Origin: CBINFS01 sp966250015
GTDB taxonomy: Bacteria > Bacteroidota > Rhodothermia > Rhodothermales > DASSAV01
Reading direction: 5' to 3'
DNA: 64,000 nucleotides
Assembly (NCBI GenBank): GCA_966250015.1
Contig: CBINFS010000012.1
Span: 1-64,000 of the forward strand
The position numbers and the translations under genes were made by a program. Positions 54,445 to 63,309 of this stretch are shown here, in pieces (position 1 is the first letter of the stretch; each line of letters begins with the position of its first letter). A model generated the notes under the pieces. The model made no database searches and was not told where the DNA came from. It was given only the letters and a program-made list of their open reading frames with translations.

Positions 54445-55395
54445 TCAACGGAACAGCGCGTCAACGAACCGCCGGCGGTCGAAAATCTGTAGATCCTCTA
54501 TCCGTTCTCCCACTCCGATATATTTTACGGGTATTTTGAACTCGTTGGAAATACCAATCGCAATACCCCCTTTTGCCGTTCCGTCCAGTTTCGTCAGGAC
54601 CAGGCCGGTGATGTCGACGCTCCTGGTGAACTCCTCAGCCTGACGGATGGCATTTTGGCCCGTCGATGCATCCAGAATGAGCAGGACTTCGTGGGGTGCG
54701 CCTGCTATCTGACGATCCATCACACGTTTGATCTTGGCGAGCTCGTCCATGAGCCCTCCCTTTGTGTGTAGACGGCCGGCGGTATCAATTATCACTACAT
54801 CGATGTCACGAGTTTTTGCAGCGGCCAGCGTATCGAAGGCAACGGCCGCCGGGTCGGCGCCGTGCCCCTGCTTGATGATTGGCACACCGGCACGATCCGC
54901 CCAGATGTCGAGCTGCTCGGTAGCCGCAGCACGGAAGGTGTCGGCCGCACCCAGCAAGACCGTTTTGCCCGCCTGTTTGTACCGGTAGGCCATTTTGCCG
55001 ATGGTCGTCGTCTTCCCTACGCCGTTTACACCGACTACCATGATGACGTACGGCTTCACCGGTAGGTCTGCGTCGAATTCGGCCGGCCGGTCGGGCTCGT
55101 GCGCCAGTAGCAGATCCGCTATTTCGGATCGGATCATCCCGGTAAGCTCCTTCGTCGAGACGTACCGATCGGTGGCTACCCGCTTCTCGACTCGTTTTAT
55201 AACCTCCAGCGTCGTGGCAACCCCTACGTCACTGGTAACGAGCACCTCTTCAAGCTGGTCGAGAATCTCGTCGTCGACCTGGTCCTTGCCCCGTACGAGC
55301 CGCTCAAGCTTGCCAAAAAGACTCGTTCTCGTCTTTTCGAGCCCTTCCTCCAGGCGTTCCTGTTCCTGCTTTTTAAACCGATCAAAAAATCCCAT
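54445..55395 (-). CDS. ftsY: Signal recognition particle receptor FtsY
   Basis: SRP-family GTPase of 316 residues that docks ribosome-SRP complexes at the inner membrane. The N domain is about 20-90. The G domain has VVGVNGVGKTTTIGKMA (G1), DTFRAAATEQL (insertion box), VIIDTAGRLHTKGGLM (G3) and VLTKLDGTAKGG (G4), all canonical. The acidic A domain of E. coli FtsY is absent; a short positively charged N-terminus replaces it, as in many non-proteobacterial forms. It starts 20 bases after pgsA. Confidence 0.96.
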   Translation of the reverse strand: MGFFDRFKKQEQERLEEGLEKTRTSLFGKLERLVRGKDQVDDEILDQLEEVLVTSDVGVATTLEVIKRVEKRVATDRYVSTKELTGMIRSEIADLLLAHEPDRPAEFDADLPVKPYVIMVVGVNGVGKTTTIGKMAYRYKQAGKTVLLGAADTFRAAATEQLDIWADRAGVPIIKQGHGADPAAVAFDTLAAAKTRDIDVVIIDTAGRLHTKGGLMDELAKIKRVMDRQIAGAPHEVLLILDASTGQNAIRQAEEFTRSVDITGLVLTKLDGTAKGGIAIGISNEFKIPVKYIGVGERIEDLQIFDRRRFVDALFR

Positions 55396-55415
55396 GTCGG
55401 GTCATCTACTGTTGA

Positions 55416-56078
55416 TTAAAAATGCTGTTGTTTTGTCGTGTGGATCGACAACGACGGCGCCTTTGGCGCTTTTCCGTTTTCAACTGCCTGCTCCCGTTCC
55501 AGCCTCGCCTGCCGCGTCAGACGCACGTATCGGACGCCGTATAAAATCCACGATAGTACGAGCAGGAATGTGGTGGCCCAGATGCAAAAGGTGAGGATGG
55601 GCTCGTCTGCCTTCAGCAGTGCGGCCAGGACGGTGATCGCTAACGCCGTGACAGCCGCTTTGCCAAACCAGAGACTGATGGCAACCCGGCGAATCTTTCG
55701 CGTCAGCACAACGCTCCCCAGCACGATCAGTGCGTCGCGGACCACGATGAGAATCAGAAACCAGACGGGCAGGCTCCCACGGATCGTCAGCGCGAGCACG
55801 ATGAACCCCGCCGCCACCTTGTCCGCCACCGGATCCAGCACCTTCCCCCACTCCGACACCGTATGCGACCAACGCGCCAGCCAACCGTCGAACCAATCGG
55901 TCACGATGGCCAGTAAAAGCAGCCCGAAAAGCAGCGAAAAAGGCCCGTCTGTCAGAATCAGAAAAAAGATCGGAACGACCAGGATCAACCGGACGAGACT
56001 GAGCACGTTCGCGAACGTCCAGAATTTCCCCAGCAATTGATATAGTTTTTCCTGATCAGCAGTTTGCTGTTCCGACAT
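55416..56078 (-). CDS. pgsA: CDP-alcohol phosphatidyltransferase, probably PgsA
   Basis: A 220-residue inner-membrane enzyme that makes phosphatidylglycerol phosphate from CDP-diacylglycerol and glycerol-3-phosphate, or a related reaction. The CDP-alcohol motif DGxxARx8GxxxDxxxD is present as DGWLARWSHTVSEWGKVLD followed by PVADK. Around six membrane segments. A soluble charged tail of about 25 residues follows. PgsA, PssA and CLS-type members share this motif, and context (ftsY next to it) favours PgsA. It is 80 bases downstream of the permease gene malG-like, so it may share transcription with the sugar locus or have its own promoter. Confidence 0.8.
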   Translation of the reverse strand: MSEQQTADQEKLYQLLGKFWTFANVLSLVRLILVVPIFFLILTDGPFSLLFGLLLLAIVTDWFDGWLARWSHTVSEWGKVLDPVADKVAAGFIVLALTIRGSLPVWFLILIVVRDALIVLGSVVLTRKIRRVAISLWFGKAAVTALAITVLAALLKADEPILTFCIWATTFLLVLSWILYGVRYVRLTRQARLEREQAVENGKAPKAPSLSIHTTKQQHF

Positions 56079-56158
56079 GATGACTGTGCACGTAAAAGAA
56101 AGGTACCAGACCCTGAAGTACGCGCAAGGGATCGATTGGTTTTAACGGAGGTCTGCGA

Positions 56159-57004
56159 TCAACCCTTGACGGAACCCAGGGTAAGCCCGGAAATCAGGTA
56201 TCGGCTGAGCACCAGGAATAGCACTACGACCGGAATAGAGACCAGAAGCGCACCGGCTGCGTAGAGCCCCCACTGCGTCGTCATGCTCGCCTGAAACAGC
56301 TTCAGCCCGAGAGGCAGCGTGAACATCTCGACGTCCTGCAGCACGACGTTGGCGACGACGTACTCGTTCCAGGCCGTCATGAACGAAAAAAGCGCGGTGA
56401 TGACGAGCGCTGGCGCCGCCAGTGGAAAGACGACCCGGTAGAAAGACTGCCAGTACGTACAGCCGTCGATCCGTGCGGCCTCCTCGAGCGCAACAGGGAT
56501 CGTGTCGTAGTAGCCCTTCATCTGCCACACGCAAAAAGGAAGCGCAGTGGCCGTATAAATGATGACGATCCCGAGGTAAGAATCAAGCAGCCGCAGATTG
56601 ATGAGCATGACGTAGAGCGGCAGGAGCAGCATCGTCGCCGGAAACATCTGCGTGACGAGTAGTCCGCTCAGCAGCGTCCCCCGGCCGGTAAACTTGAAAC
56701 GCGAAAGGGCGTAGCCAGCCGTCGAAGCCAGCGCAACACCCGTTACCGTGACCACCGCCGACACGATAACCGAATTGAGAAGCCATCTCAAGAAAGGTGT
56801 TTCAAACAACAGGACGCGGAAGTTGTCCAGCGTCGCATCTTCCGGAATCAACGCCAGCGAGGTGGAAAGCAACCGGTCGCCCGGGCGGAGCGATACCGTC
56901 AGGATGCCCAGCACCGGGTACACCGTGATGATGGCAAAAACTACGAGCACGCCGTACGTCGCGACGACTCCAGCCAGCTTGCGAATACGTGTAGCGTAAT
57001 CCAT
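56159..57004 (-). CDS. ABC sugar permease, MalG type
   Basis: Inner-membrane permease of 281 residues with six membrane segments, one half of a maltose/oligosaccharide channel. The EAA loop that contacts the ATPase is EEAARIDGCTYWQSFYRVVF, with the following LAAPAL. The N-terminus TYGVLVVFAIITVYPVLGIL is the first segment. I chose the ATG at 57004, with GGAGG about 11 bases upstream; a TTG at 57025 is in frame. It follows the MalF-type permease by 35 bases. No ATP-binding subunit gene is adjacent. Confidence 0.9.
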   Translation of the reverse strand: MDYATRIRKLAGVVATYGVLVVFAIITVYPVLGILTVSLRPGDRLLSTSLALIPEDATLDNFRVLLFETPFLRWLLNSVIVSAVVTVTGVALASTAGYALSRFKFTGRGTLLSGLLVTQMFPATMLLLPLYVMLINLRLLDSYLGIVIIYTATALPFCVWQMKGYYDTIPVALEEAARIDGCTYWQSFYRVVFPLAAPALVITALFSFMTAWNEYVVANVVLQDVEMFTLPLGLKLFQASMTTQWGLYAAGALLVSIPVVVLFLVLSRYLISGLTLGSVKG

Positions 57005-57039
57005 ATCAAAATCGCCCTCCGGCAAAATTGCTCAGAAGC

Positions 57040-58044
57040 TCAATAAAGCGCCTCGGTAGCCCTGGTCCGCTTCAAAAATACCTGCGTAAACGTGAACAGG
57101 ATGAAGAAGATGATCATCGACAGGGCGGCGGCCCACCCGAAGCGATACATCGTAAATGCCGCCTCGTAGACGTACGAGACGAGGATGTGAGTCTGATCGT
57201 TGGGCTCGCCGCCGTTCGACACGAGCCAGACGACGTTGATGTTATTGAACGTCCAGACGATTCCCAACGTGATCGCAGGGATCATCACCGGCCGGAGAAG
57301 CGGTGCGGTGATCGTCCAGAACTTCGTCCATGCCGATGCCCCGTCCACGTCTGCCGCTTCGTAAAGCTCATTTGGTATGGACTGCAGCCCGCCCAGCGCC
57401 ACCACCATCATAAACGGAAAACCAAGCCAGACATTCGTGATTATTACGGCCAGGAATGCCTCGAAAGGCGACGTCAACCACGCGACGGGCGACAGGTGCA
57501 GGTACTTCGTGATGAGCAGGTTTACTGCACCGTATTCGTAGTTGAACATACCCCGCCAGGTAAGCGCGGTAATGTACTGGGGAAGCGCCCAGGGAAGAAT
57601 GAGGAGCACCCGCCACGCCGGCTTACCCACGACAAATTTCTGGTGCAGGAGCACCGCCAGGAAAACGCCGATCGCTACGTGAAAAGCGACGTTGACGACG
57701 GTCCACACGATCGTCTTCAAAAACACACTCCAGAACGCCGGCTCGGATACCACCGCGAGGTACTGCTGCAAGCCTACGATTTCCCAGTCACGAATGTGGT
57801 AGATATTCATGTTGGAAAAGCTCAGCACGACGTTGTACACGAAGGGGTAGGCCACCACCGTCAGGACGATGAGGATCGTCGGGCCGAGCAGAAAGAGAAG
57901 AAACCATCGCAGGTGGCGCTTCTCGCGGTTGTATGTGCGCGTATCACGTGCCGGGGATATCCGACCAGGCAGTGAGTCCGCCCCTGCCTCTTTTGCTTTT
58001 TTCCCGGCCTGAACTCCGGCTGTTACGTCTGATTCGCCTTGCAT
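57040..58044 (-). CDS. ABC sugar permease, MalF type
   Basis: Partner permease of 334 residues. A hydrophilic N-terminal stretch of about 45 residues is followed by six membrane segments. The EAA loop is YEAADVDGASAWTKFWTITA, then PLLRPVM. It lacks the large periplasmic loop of E. coli MalF, as in most non-enteric homologues. The start ATG at 58044 has GGAGG about 10 bases upstream; an in-frame ATG at 58074 has none. It lies between the binding-protein gene (39 bases upstream) and the MalG type. Confidence 0.9.
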   Translation of the reverse strand: MQGESDVTAGVQAGKKAKEAGADSLPGRISPARDTRTYNREKRHLRWFLLFLLGPTILIVLTVVAYPFVYNVVLSFSNMNIYHIRDWEIVGLQQYLAVVSEPAFWSVFLKTIVWTVVNVAFHVAIGVFLAVLLHQKFVVGKPAWRVLLILPWALPQYITALTWRGMFNYEYGAVNLLITKYLHLSPVAWLTSPFEAFLAVIITNVWLGFPFMMVVALGGLQSIPNELYEAADVDGASAWTKFWTITAPLLRPVMIPAITLGIVWTFNNINVVWLVSNGGEPNDQTHILVSYVYEAAFTMYRFGWAAALSMIIFFILFTFTQVFLKRTRATEALY

Positions 58045-58083
58045 ACTGTTGCCGCCTCCGATCCCGGAGGCCATGGGCTGTGG

Positions 58084-59316
58084 TTAGAGGAACGTGTCGG
58101 CAATACGCTTTTCGACCTCCTGTTGCATGAGCCGGGCGCCGGCTTCCGCCGTGATGGCGCCGTTCATGACGAGCTGGTAAGGCCCCCGCATCCCATCCCA
58201 GATCTGGCGCATCTGCGGCGCCGTAGGCATCGGCTCCCCGACCTCGACCTGCCGGAGCGAAGCCTGCAGGATCGGGTTCGCCTGAACGGCGGGCGCATTC
58301 CGCGCGGCCTCGATGACCGGTATGGTCGCCAGCTTCTCCGCCATCCTGGTCTGCATCTCCACACTCGTCAGATATTCGAGCACCTCACGAACGTATGGAA
58401 ACTTCTCACGGGGAAGATTGACATTGATCGAATAACCCTTCGAAGATATGTATGGCGCGCACCAGAGGCCCGTCTCCGACATTTTGGGGATTGGAGACAG
58501 ATAATAGTCCACCCCCGCACTCGCGTATCCATCCCACGACCAGGGACCGTTGATGATGCTCGCCGCACGGCCTTCCTTGAACAGGGTCTCGGCGACGTTG
58601 TAGTCACTCTCGCCGGGAATGACGCGGTACCGGTCCCGAAGGTCGAGGATGAACTGGATGGCCTTTACTGTCGCCTCGGTATCGAGCGTTGGATTCCCCT
58701 CCTCGTCCATCACCGAGCCGCCAAAGCCTTTCAGGAACGGGATGAAGAAAAACGGTTCGGTGTAGTTCCACGTGAGCCCGTACCGGTCGATCCGCCCGTC
58801 CCCGTCGATATCGGCCGTCAGCGCCTGAAGCATCTCGATCATTTCGTCGGTAGTCTCGGGAGGCTCGGGCATCAGTTCCCGGTTGTAGACAAACGTCAGG
58901 TGGTTGCCGACCTGGTCAGCGATCATCCACGGTTTGCCTTCCCACGTGATCACGCCAGACTCGTCGAACTGCTCCAGATACGCCCGGGGGAGCACACTGT
59001 CGATCGGCATGATCGACCCGGTCAGCGCAAACACCGAGACGTTGTCCGAGGGGCCGAATACCAGGTCGGGACCTTTCCCTCCGACCGACGACACGATGAA
59101 CAGGTTGCGCAGCTCTTCGGTCTCTCGATAGAGCAGGTCTACCACCCGGTCCGGGTGACTTCGGTTGTAATCCCGGATCACTTCCTCAAAAAACTCCCGC
59201 TCAGCCCCGATCTTTTGATGCCAGATGGTGATGTGAACCCGGCCATCCTGCTCCCTGCAACCGGAGAAGACGGCGCCTGCCAGGAGAAAAGCGAATATCA
59301 AAACGAAGCGTTTCAT
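58084..59316 (-). CDS. Sugar-binding lipoprotein (MalE-like ABC component)
   Basis: Extracytoplasmic solute-binding protein of family 1, with 410 residues, lipid-anchored. The signal peptide MKRFVLIFAFLLAGAVFSGC puts the lipidated Cys at 20. The N-lobe begins VHITIWHQKIGAEREFFEEV and GPDLVFGPSDNV, typical of maltose-type proteins. Later GGSVMDEEGNPTLDTEATVK and GRAASIINGPWSWDGY contain the aromatic residues that stack on sugars in the family. It should deliver maltodextrins (from the GH13 genes in the operon) to the MalF/MalG-type permeases. It starts 3 bases after the SGNH/TPR gene, strongly coupled. Confidence 0.9.
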   Translation of the reverse strand: MKRFVLIFAFLLAGAVFSGCREQDGRVHITIWHQKIGAEREFFEEVIRDYNRSHPDRVVDLLYRETEELRNLFIVSSVGGKGPDLVFGPSDNVSVFALTGSIMPIDSVLPRAYLEQFDESGVITWEGKPWMIADQVGNHLTFVYNRELMPEPPETTDEMIEMLQALTADIDGDGRIDRYGLTWNYTEPFFFIPFLKGFGGSVMDEEGNPTLDTEATVKAIQFILDLRDRYRVIPGESDYNVAETLFKEGRAASIINGPWSWDGYASAGVDYYLSPIPKMSETGLWCAPYISSKGYSINVNLPREKFPYVREVLEYLTSVEMQTRMAEKLATIPVIEAARNAPAVQANPILQASLRQVEVGEPMPTAPQMRQIWDGMRGPYQLVMNGAITAEAGARLMQQEVEKRIADTFL

Positions 59317-59319
59317 GGT

Positions 59320-61344
59320 CTATTCGCCGTACTGGTTCGCTGTGGGCGCACCTTCAACGGGGAGGCCTGCCAGGAGACGTTTGCCGGCATCGTGGTCTGG
59401 ATCAACCTCGAGGAGCCGCTCGGCTGTCCGCCTCGCCTCGTCGATCCGGCCCACGAGGGCATATGCCCCGCTCAGATTGTAGAGCGCCTGCTCGTTTTCC
59501 GGATCGAGGGCTACCGCCCGGCCCAGATGCTCGATCGCTTTTTCGTGCTCACCTCGCCGCAACAGGATACTGCCGATCATCGTCTGAGCGGGAGAGCTCT
59601 CCTCCAGGTCATTCGCGGCTTCGAAATAAGCCAATGCCTCGTCGTAACGACCCTGCTTGATCAGGTTGTTACCCGCCGCGAGGTACCCTGATGGAATAAA
59701 GGGATACTCCTGGATATGTACCAGCGTCGCCTGCAAGGCACGGTGATAATCTCCCGTAGCTTCATAGTATTGCCGCAGCGCCTCGTTGGCTTCGCGCCAG
59801 TTCAGCTTGTTCAGATACAGGTCGACCGCCAGTTTTTCAACGGGATGGTTCACGCGTATGGAGTCCGCCGACCGGTCGACGACCCCTGGCGGCTGAAACG
59901 GCCACCGGGCTTTCAGCTGCCTGAGCCGTAGCATGCCCACCATGGAATCGACGGGCGTGAGCAATATCTCCGACCGTGCGACGTCTAGCGGCACCTCCTT
60001 CTCCCACGCTCCGATCAGACTGTTCTCCTTCATCGCGCGGTAGTACGCGTCCGCGATGCGCAGGTAACCCTCCACGTTTGGGTGCAGGTGCTCTAGCATC
60101 AGCTCGGATCCTATGATCCCACCGGGCGACGCTTCCGCCAGGGCGGCCTGTACGTCAACGACCACCGCGCCGGCGCGCTCGGCCTCCTCCCGAATGATCC
60201 GGTTGAAGGACTCCGGAGCGCGGAAGCGCAGCTCGTCGCGGTCCTTTGCCCGCAGGTAATCGGCCCTCGCCTCCTCGTACCGTCCCAGACTATCGAGCAC
60301 CGTCGCACGTGTATAAAACGTCTCGGCCGAGAGGCTGTCGATCTGCGCCGCCTCGTCTAGGGCTGCCAGTGCCACCTCCAGGTCGCCCCGCTCCAACGCC
60401 TCGACGCCCCTGTCGTACGCCGCCTGCCAGGCCTGAAGATCGACTCCATCCGCATGGCCGCTGATGAACGGCCGGTGGTGGCGCTCGTTCGACGCCAGCG
60501 TCCCGATCAGCACCGGAATGCCGCGCTCGCGGTAACGCTTCAGTATCGCCCGGAGATTGCTCCGGAATTGCTCCTCACCCTGCCGGTACAGCGCCGTACC
60601 GTACGGGATCCGCTGCCGGCCAACCATCCGCTCCATCAGTGTACCGGTCGGCTCTCCATTCGACTCCTGTCCCGAAAGCAGACCGGCGGCGCCGGAAAGG
60701 ACGTTTCGGATGAGCTGGACCGTCCTCCAGTCGATCAGACGAAGGTACGTCCGGACGAGCCAGGCCGCACCGCCAAGCTGCTCGATGCTGCCCACCCCTA
60801 ATGCCCCGTAGTACTCGTTGTGGCCGGCGTAGATCAACACGAGATCGGGCTTCTGCTCCAGAATCTCCTCCACCAGGTCGAGCAGTGTGAAGCTGTTCAC
60901 CGCCGACATCGACGTGTTGATGACCTCGATCGCCCGGCCCGGGAACGTCTGGAGAAGCCGCTGCTCGAGCATCCTCGAGAAGCTTCCGCCGTAGTAATAC
61001 GGGAAGCCCGCCGCAGTCGACCCTCCCTGAACGAAAATCCGAAAGGTGCTGCTATCCTTTTCAGCTTTGAAAAAATCGAGGAGCCCGGTAGGGACCTGCC
61101 GTATCCGTGAGAAGTAGCGCCGCGCGACCTGCCGATTCTGATACAGGTACTCCTCCTTCCCCTCCATTGGGACGAACAGGGGGTAATCCTCGCCGTAGCC
61201 GGCGATGCGCAGGGCGCCTTCGAGCAAGCCGAAAAACGCAAAGGGGATCAGCACCATCACCGCCGTAAAAATGAGGCGCTGCTTCCGCGTCAGCTCCGGC
61301 TTTTCGGGTGCGGACTTCCCGCCCGGTTTCGGCTTACTCTTCAT
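59320..61344 (-). CDS. Membrane-anchored SGNH-hydrolase-like TPR protein
   Basis: A 674-residue protein with one N-terminal membrane anchor (about 24-44). An SGNH-hydrolase domain follows: VQGGSTAAGF with the nucleophile Ser at 109, INTSMSAVNSFTL (block II, altered), YAGHNEYYG (block III at 174-177, with Glu in place of Asp) and LHPNVEGYL with the His at about 421. A TPR pair (about 306-374) is inserted between blocks III and V, and further TPRs fill about 535-670. The SGNH family includes esterases and O-acetyl hydrolases, so removing acyl groups from glycans is a possibility; the presence of the gene between amylase and transport genes supports a link with sugars. Exact substrate is unknown. 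The ATG at 61344 is 7 bases after the GH13 stop. Confidence 0.8.
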   Translation of the reverse strand: MKSKPKPGGKSAPEKPELTRKQRLIFTAVMVLIPFAFFGLLEGALRIAGYGEDYPLFVPMEGKEEYLYQNRQVARRYFSRIRQVPTGLLDFFKAEKDSSTFRIFVQGGSTAAGFPYYYGGSFSRMLEQRLLQTFPGRAIEVINTSMSAVNSFTLLDLVEEILEQKPDLVLIYAGHNEYYGALGVGSIEQLGGAAWLVRTYLRLIDWRTVQLIRNVLSGAAGLLSGQESNGEPTGTLMERMVGRQRIPYGTALYRQGEEQFRSNLRAILKRYRERGIPVLIGTLASNERHHRPFISGHADGVDLQAWQAAYDRGVEALERGDLEVALAALDEAAQIDSLSAETFYTRATVLDSLGRYEEARADYLRAKDRDELRFRAPESFNRIIREEAERAGAVVVDVQAALAEASPGGIIGSELMLEHLHPNVEGYLRIADAYYRAMKENSLIGAWEKEVPLDVARSEILLTPVDSMVGMLRLRQLKARWPFQPPGVVDRSADSIRVNHPVEKLAVDLYLNKLNWREANEALRQYYEATGDYHRALQATLVHIQEYPFIPSGYLAAGNNLIKQGRYDEALAYFEAANDLEESSPAQTMIGSILLRRGEHEKAIEHLGRAVALDPENEQALYNLSGAYALVGRIDEARRTAERLLEVDPDHDAGKRLLAGLPVEGAPTANQYGE

Positions 61345-61351
61345 GGCCTGC

Positions 61352-63232
61352 CTATTCGGCAACCTCCTTCAACACCATCCCGGCCAGCGCAGGCACTTCC
61401 AGAAGGAGCGCTTCACTGTCCTGCTGTACCCTGTGCGCGTCGTCCCGGGTCATTAAGGCCACCTCGTACGTTTTCCGCAGGGCCTCCGGCAGAGGGATCC
61501 GGATGCTGTGGGCTTCTTCACTCCGGTTCAACACGATCACCACCGTCTCCCCGCCTGCCGTTCGGCTGAAGGCCAGTACATTTCGCTCGTCGTCGGCCAC
61601 GAGCACCTGGAAATCACCCCTTCGCAGTGCCTCGGCCCCCTTTCGCAACGATACGAGCGACTTGTAATAATCGAAGAGCTCACGGTCGAAGGTCACCTCG
61701 TCGACAGGACGCGTAAGGCCCCGGGGAGCGGCTCTCTGCGGTTCGTACGTCAGGTCGTCCCACACCATTGGCATGCGGTCGTCCGGATCGTCGGCGCCCC
61801 ACATACCGGCTTCGGTGCCGTAGTAGATCATCGGCGCCCCGACGTACGTCATCTGGAACAGTGCCACGAGGCGCTGAATCCGGCGCTCCCGTTCGTTCGG
61901 TTTTCGGACGTCGTACGAATCGGTATTCCGCGGCGACACCCTGCTGCCGACGTCGTAATCAAACCGTTCGGGCTGCTCGAACTCCCTCTTCCCGGCGTTT
62001 ACGATCATCGACGCCAGCCGGTCGGTGTCGTGGGAGTCGATCAGGTTCTGGAGCGCGTACTGATCCGCCGCCTGGTACTCGCTGCGTCGCTCCTCGATCA
62101 ACTCCACAAATCTGGACGGCGGAATCGCATTGTCGATCAGGAACCCCTTTACCGGGAAGGCAAACCCGTAGTAGTTCATCGTCGCTGAAAAACCACCGTT
62201 TTCGATGAAGGAAGCGGCGTTCTCCCAGATCTCCGTGACGGTGTACGCCTGCGGGTTCAGGCTGCGGACGTGCGCGTTCCAATCCGCCCAGAACCTGATC
62301 GGGACCTCATTGGCCACGTCGAGCCGCCACCCATCGATCCCATCCGACGGGTCTCCGTCGCCGTTCGGGTCCATCCATCGTGCGGTGGCGTCGAATATAT
62401 ATTCCTTCGGGCCCGGGTGGAGATCCGTACCGTCTTCAGTATCGGCAAACTCGGGCAACGATTCGACGCCCCACCAGCCTTTGTATCTGAACTCGTTCTC
62501 CGGCGTGTAGGGGTCGTCGAACTGCTCGACTATGTACCAGTCGCGATACGGCGATTCGGCCTGGTTCTTCCGAATGTCGTCGAACGCAAAGAAATCGCGG
62601 CCCGTATGGTTCCACACGCCGTCGATGATGACGCGGATGCCCCGGTTGTGGGCTTCTTCGATCAACTGGAGAAAGAGCCGATCGGCTGCGGTGAAGTGCC
62701 ACGTATCGGGGTCGCTAGTCTCCTCGGCCATCAGCGCAAAATCCCCCTCCGGATCGGGTCCGAAATACGGATCGATGTGGTGGTAGGTATTCCCGTCGTA
62801 CTTGTGCAGCGAACGGGCGTAAAAGACCGGATTGAAGTAGATCGCGTTGATCCCGAGCTCTTTCAGGTAATCGAGCTTATCGATCACCCCCTGGAGGTCG
62901 CCTCCGTACCGGCGGTGGAATACACCGTCTTCGTAGAAGTCGTCCCCCAGCTCTTGCTCCCAATCTGCCCGGGCGTACCAGTCACCCGTCCACGGTGAGA
63001 TTTCCCACGCTTCGGAGGGGACGATGGGCGTCTCAAGCGACTCCCTCGTCGGGTCGTTCGTTGGATCGCCGTTTCGAAAACGTTCGGGAAAGATCTGGTA
63101 GAAGATGGCGTCGGCGGCCCAGTCCGGCACCCTATTCTCCGGAGTGACCGGTACAGTCTGTTCCGGTGCGGGTGCTTCGCATCCAACCCACACGCCCGCT
63201 GCCAGGAGTAATACGAGAATGGATCGCTTCAT
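61352..63232 (-). CDS. GH13 alpha-glucan hydrolase lipoprotein
   Basis: A 626-residue glycoside hydrolase family 13 enzyme, lipid-anchored (signal MKRSILVLLLAAGVWVGC, Cys18), that cuts alpha-1,4 (or 1,6) glucans. All four GH13 regions are present: DGVWNH (Asp204-His209), GWRLDVA with the nucleophile Asp305, TVTEIWE with the acid/base Glu334, and IDSHDTDR (His401, Asp402). The early IFYQIFPERFRNGD and the later YYGTEAGMWGADDPD resemble neopullulanase or cyclomaltodextrinase types, so it may process oligosaccharides rather than native starch. It is followed 7 bases later by the SGNH/TPR gene and preceded by the other GH13 gene. Confidence 0.93.
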   Translation of the reverse strand: MKRSILVLLLAAGVWVGCEAPAPEQTVPVTPENRVPDWAADAIFYQIFPERFRNGDPTNDPTRESLETPIVPSEAWEISPWTGDWYARADWEQELGDDFYEDGVFHRRYGGDLQGVIDKLDYLKELGINAIYFNPVFYARSLHKYDGNTYHHIDPYFGPDPEGDFALMAEETSDPDTWHFTAADRLFLQLIEEAHNRGIRVIIDGVWNHTGRDFFAFDDIRKNQAESPYRDWYIVEQFDDPYTPENEFRYKGWWGVESLPEFADTEDGTDLHPGPKEYIFDATARWMDPNGDGDPSDGIDGWRLDVANEVPIRFWADWNAHVRSLNPQAYTVTEIWENAASFIENGGFSATMNYYGFAFPVKGFLIDNAIPPSRFVELIEERRSEYQAADQYALQNLIDSHDTDRLASMIVNAGKREFEQPERFDYDVGSRVSPRNTDSYDVRKPNERERRIQRLVALFQMTYVGAPMIYYGTEAGMWGADDPDDRMPMVWDDLTYEPQRAAPRGLTRPVDEVTFDRELFDYYKSLVSLRKGAEALRRGDFQVLVADDERNVLAFSRTAGGETVVIVLNRSEEAHSIRIPLPEALRKTYEVALMTRDDAHRVQQDSEALLLEVPALAGMVLKEVAE

Positions 63233-63309
63233 GGATCGTTGTCGGGTTCGTTAACGGTGCTTTGGCAGGAACGGATCACCGCTCTCCTCGACCGCAAACT
63301 CCCACTTCC

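Noticed and set aside
58039..59691. A 550-codon plus-strand ORF across the sugar-binding protein gene
   Set aside because: Spans the well-supported MalE-like gene and parts of its neighbours; no signal, no family features.
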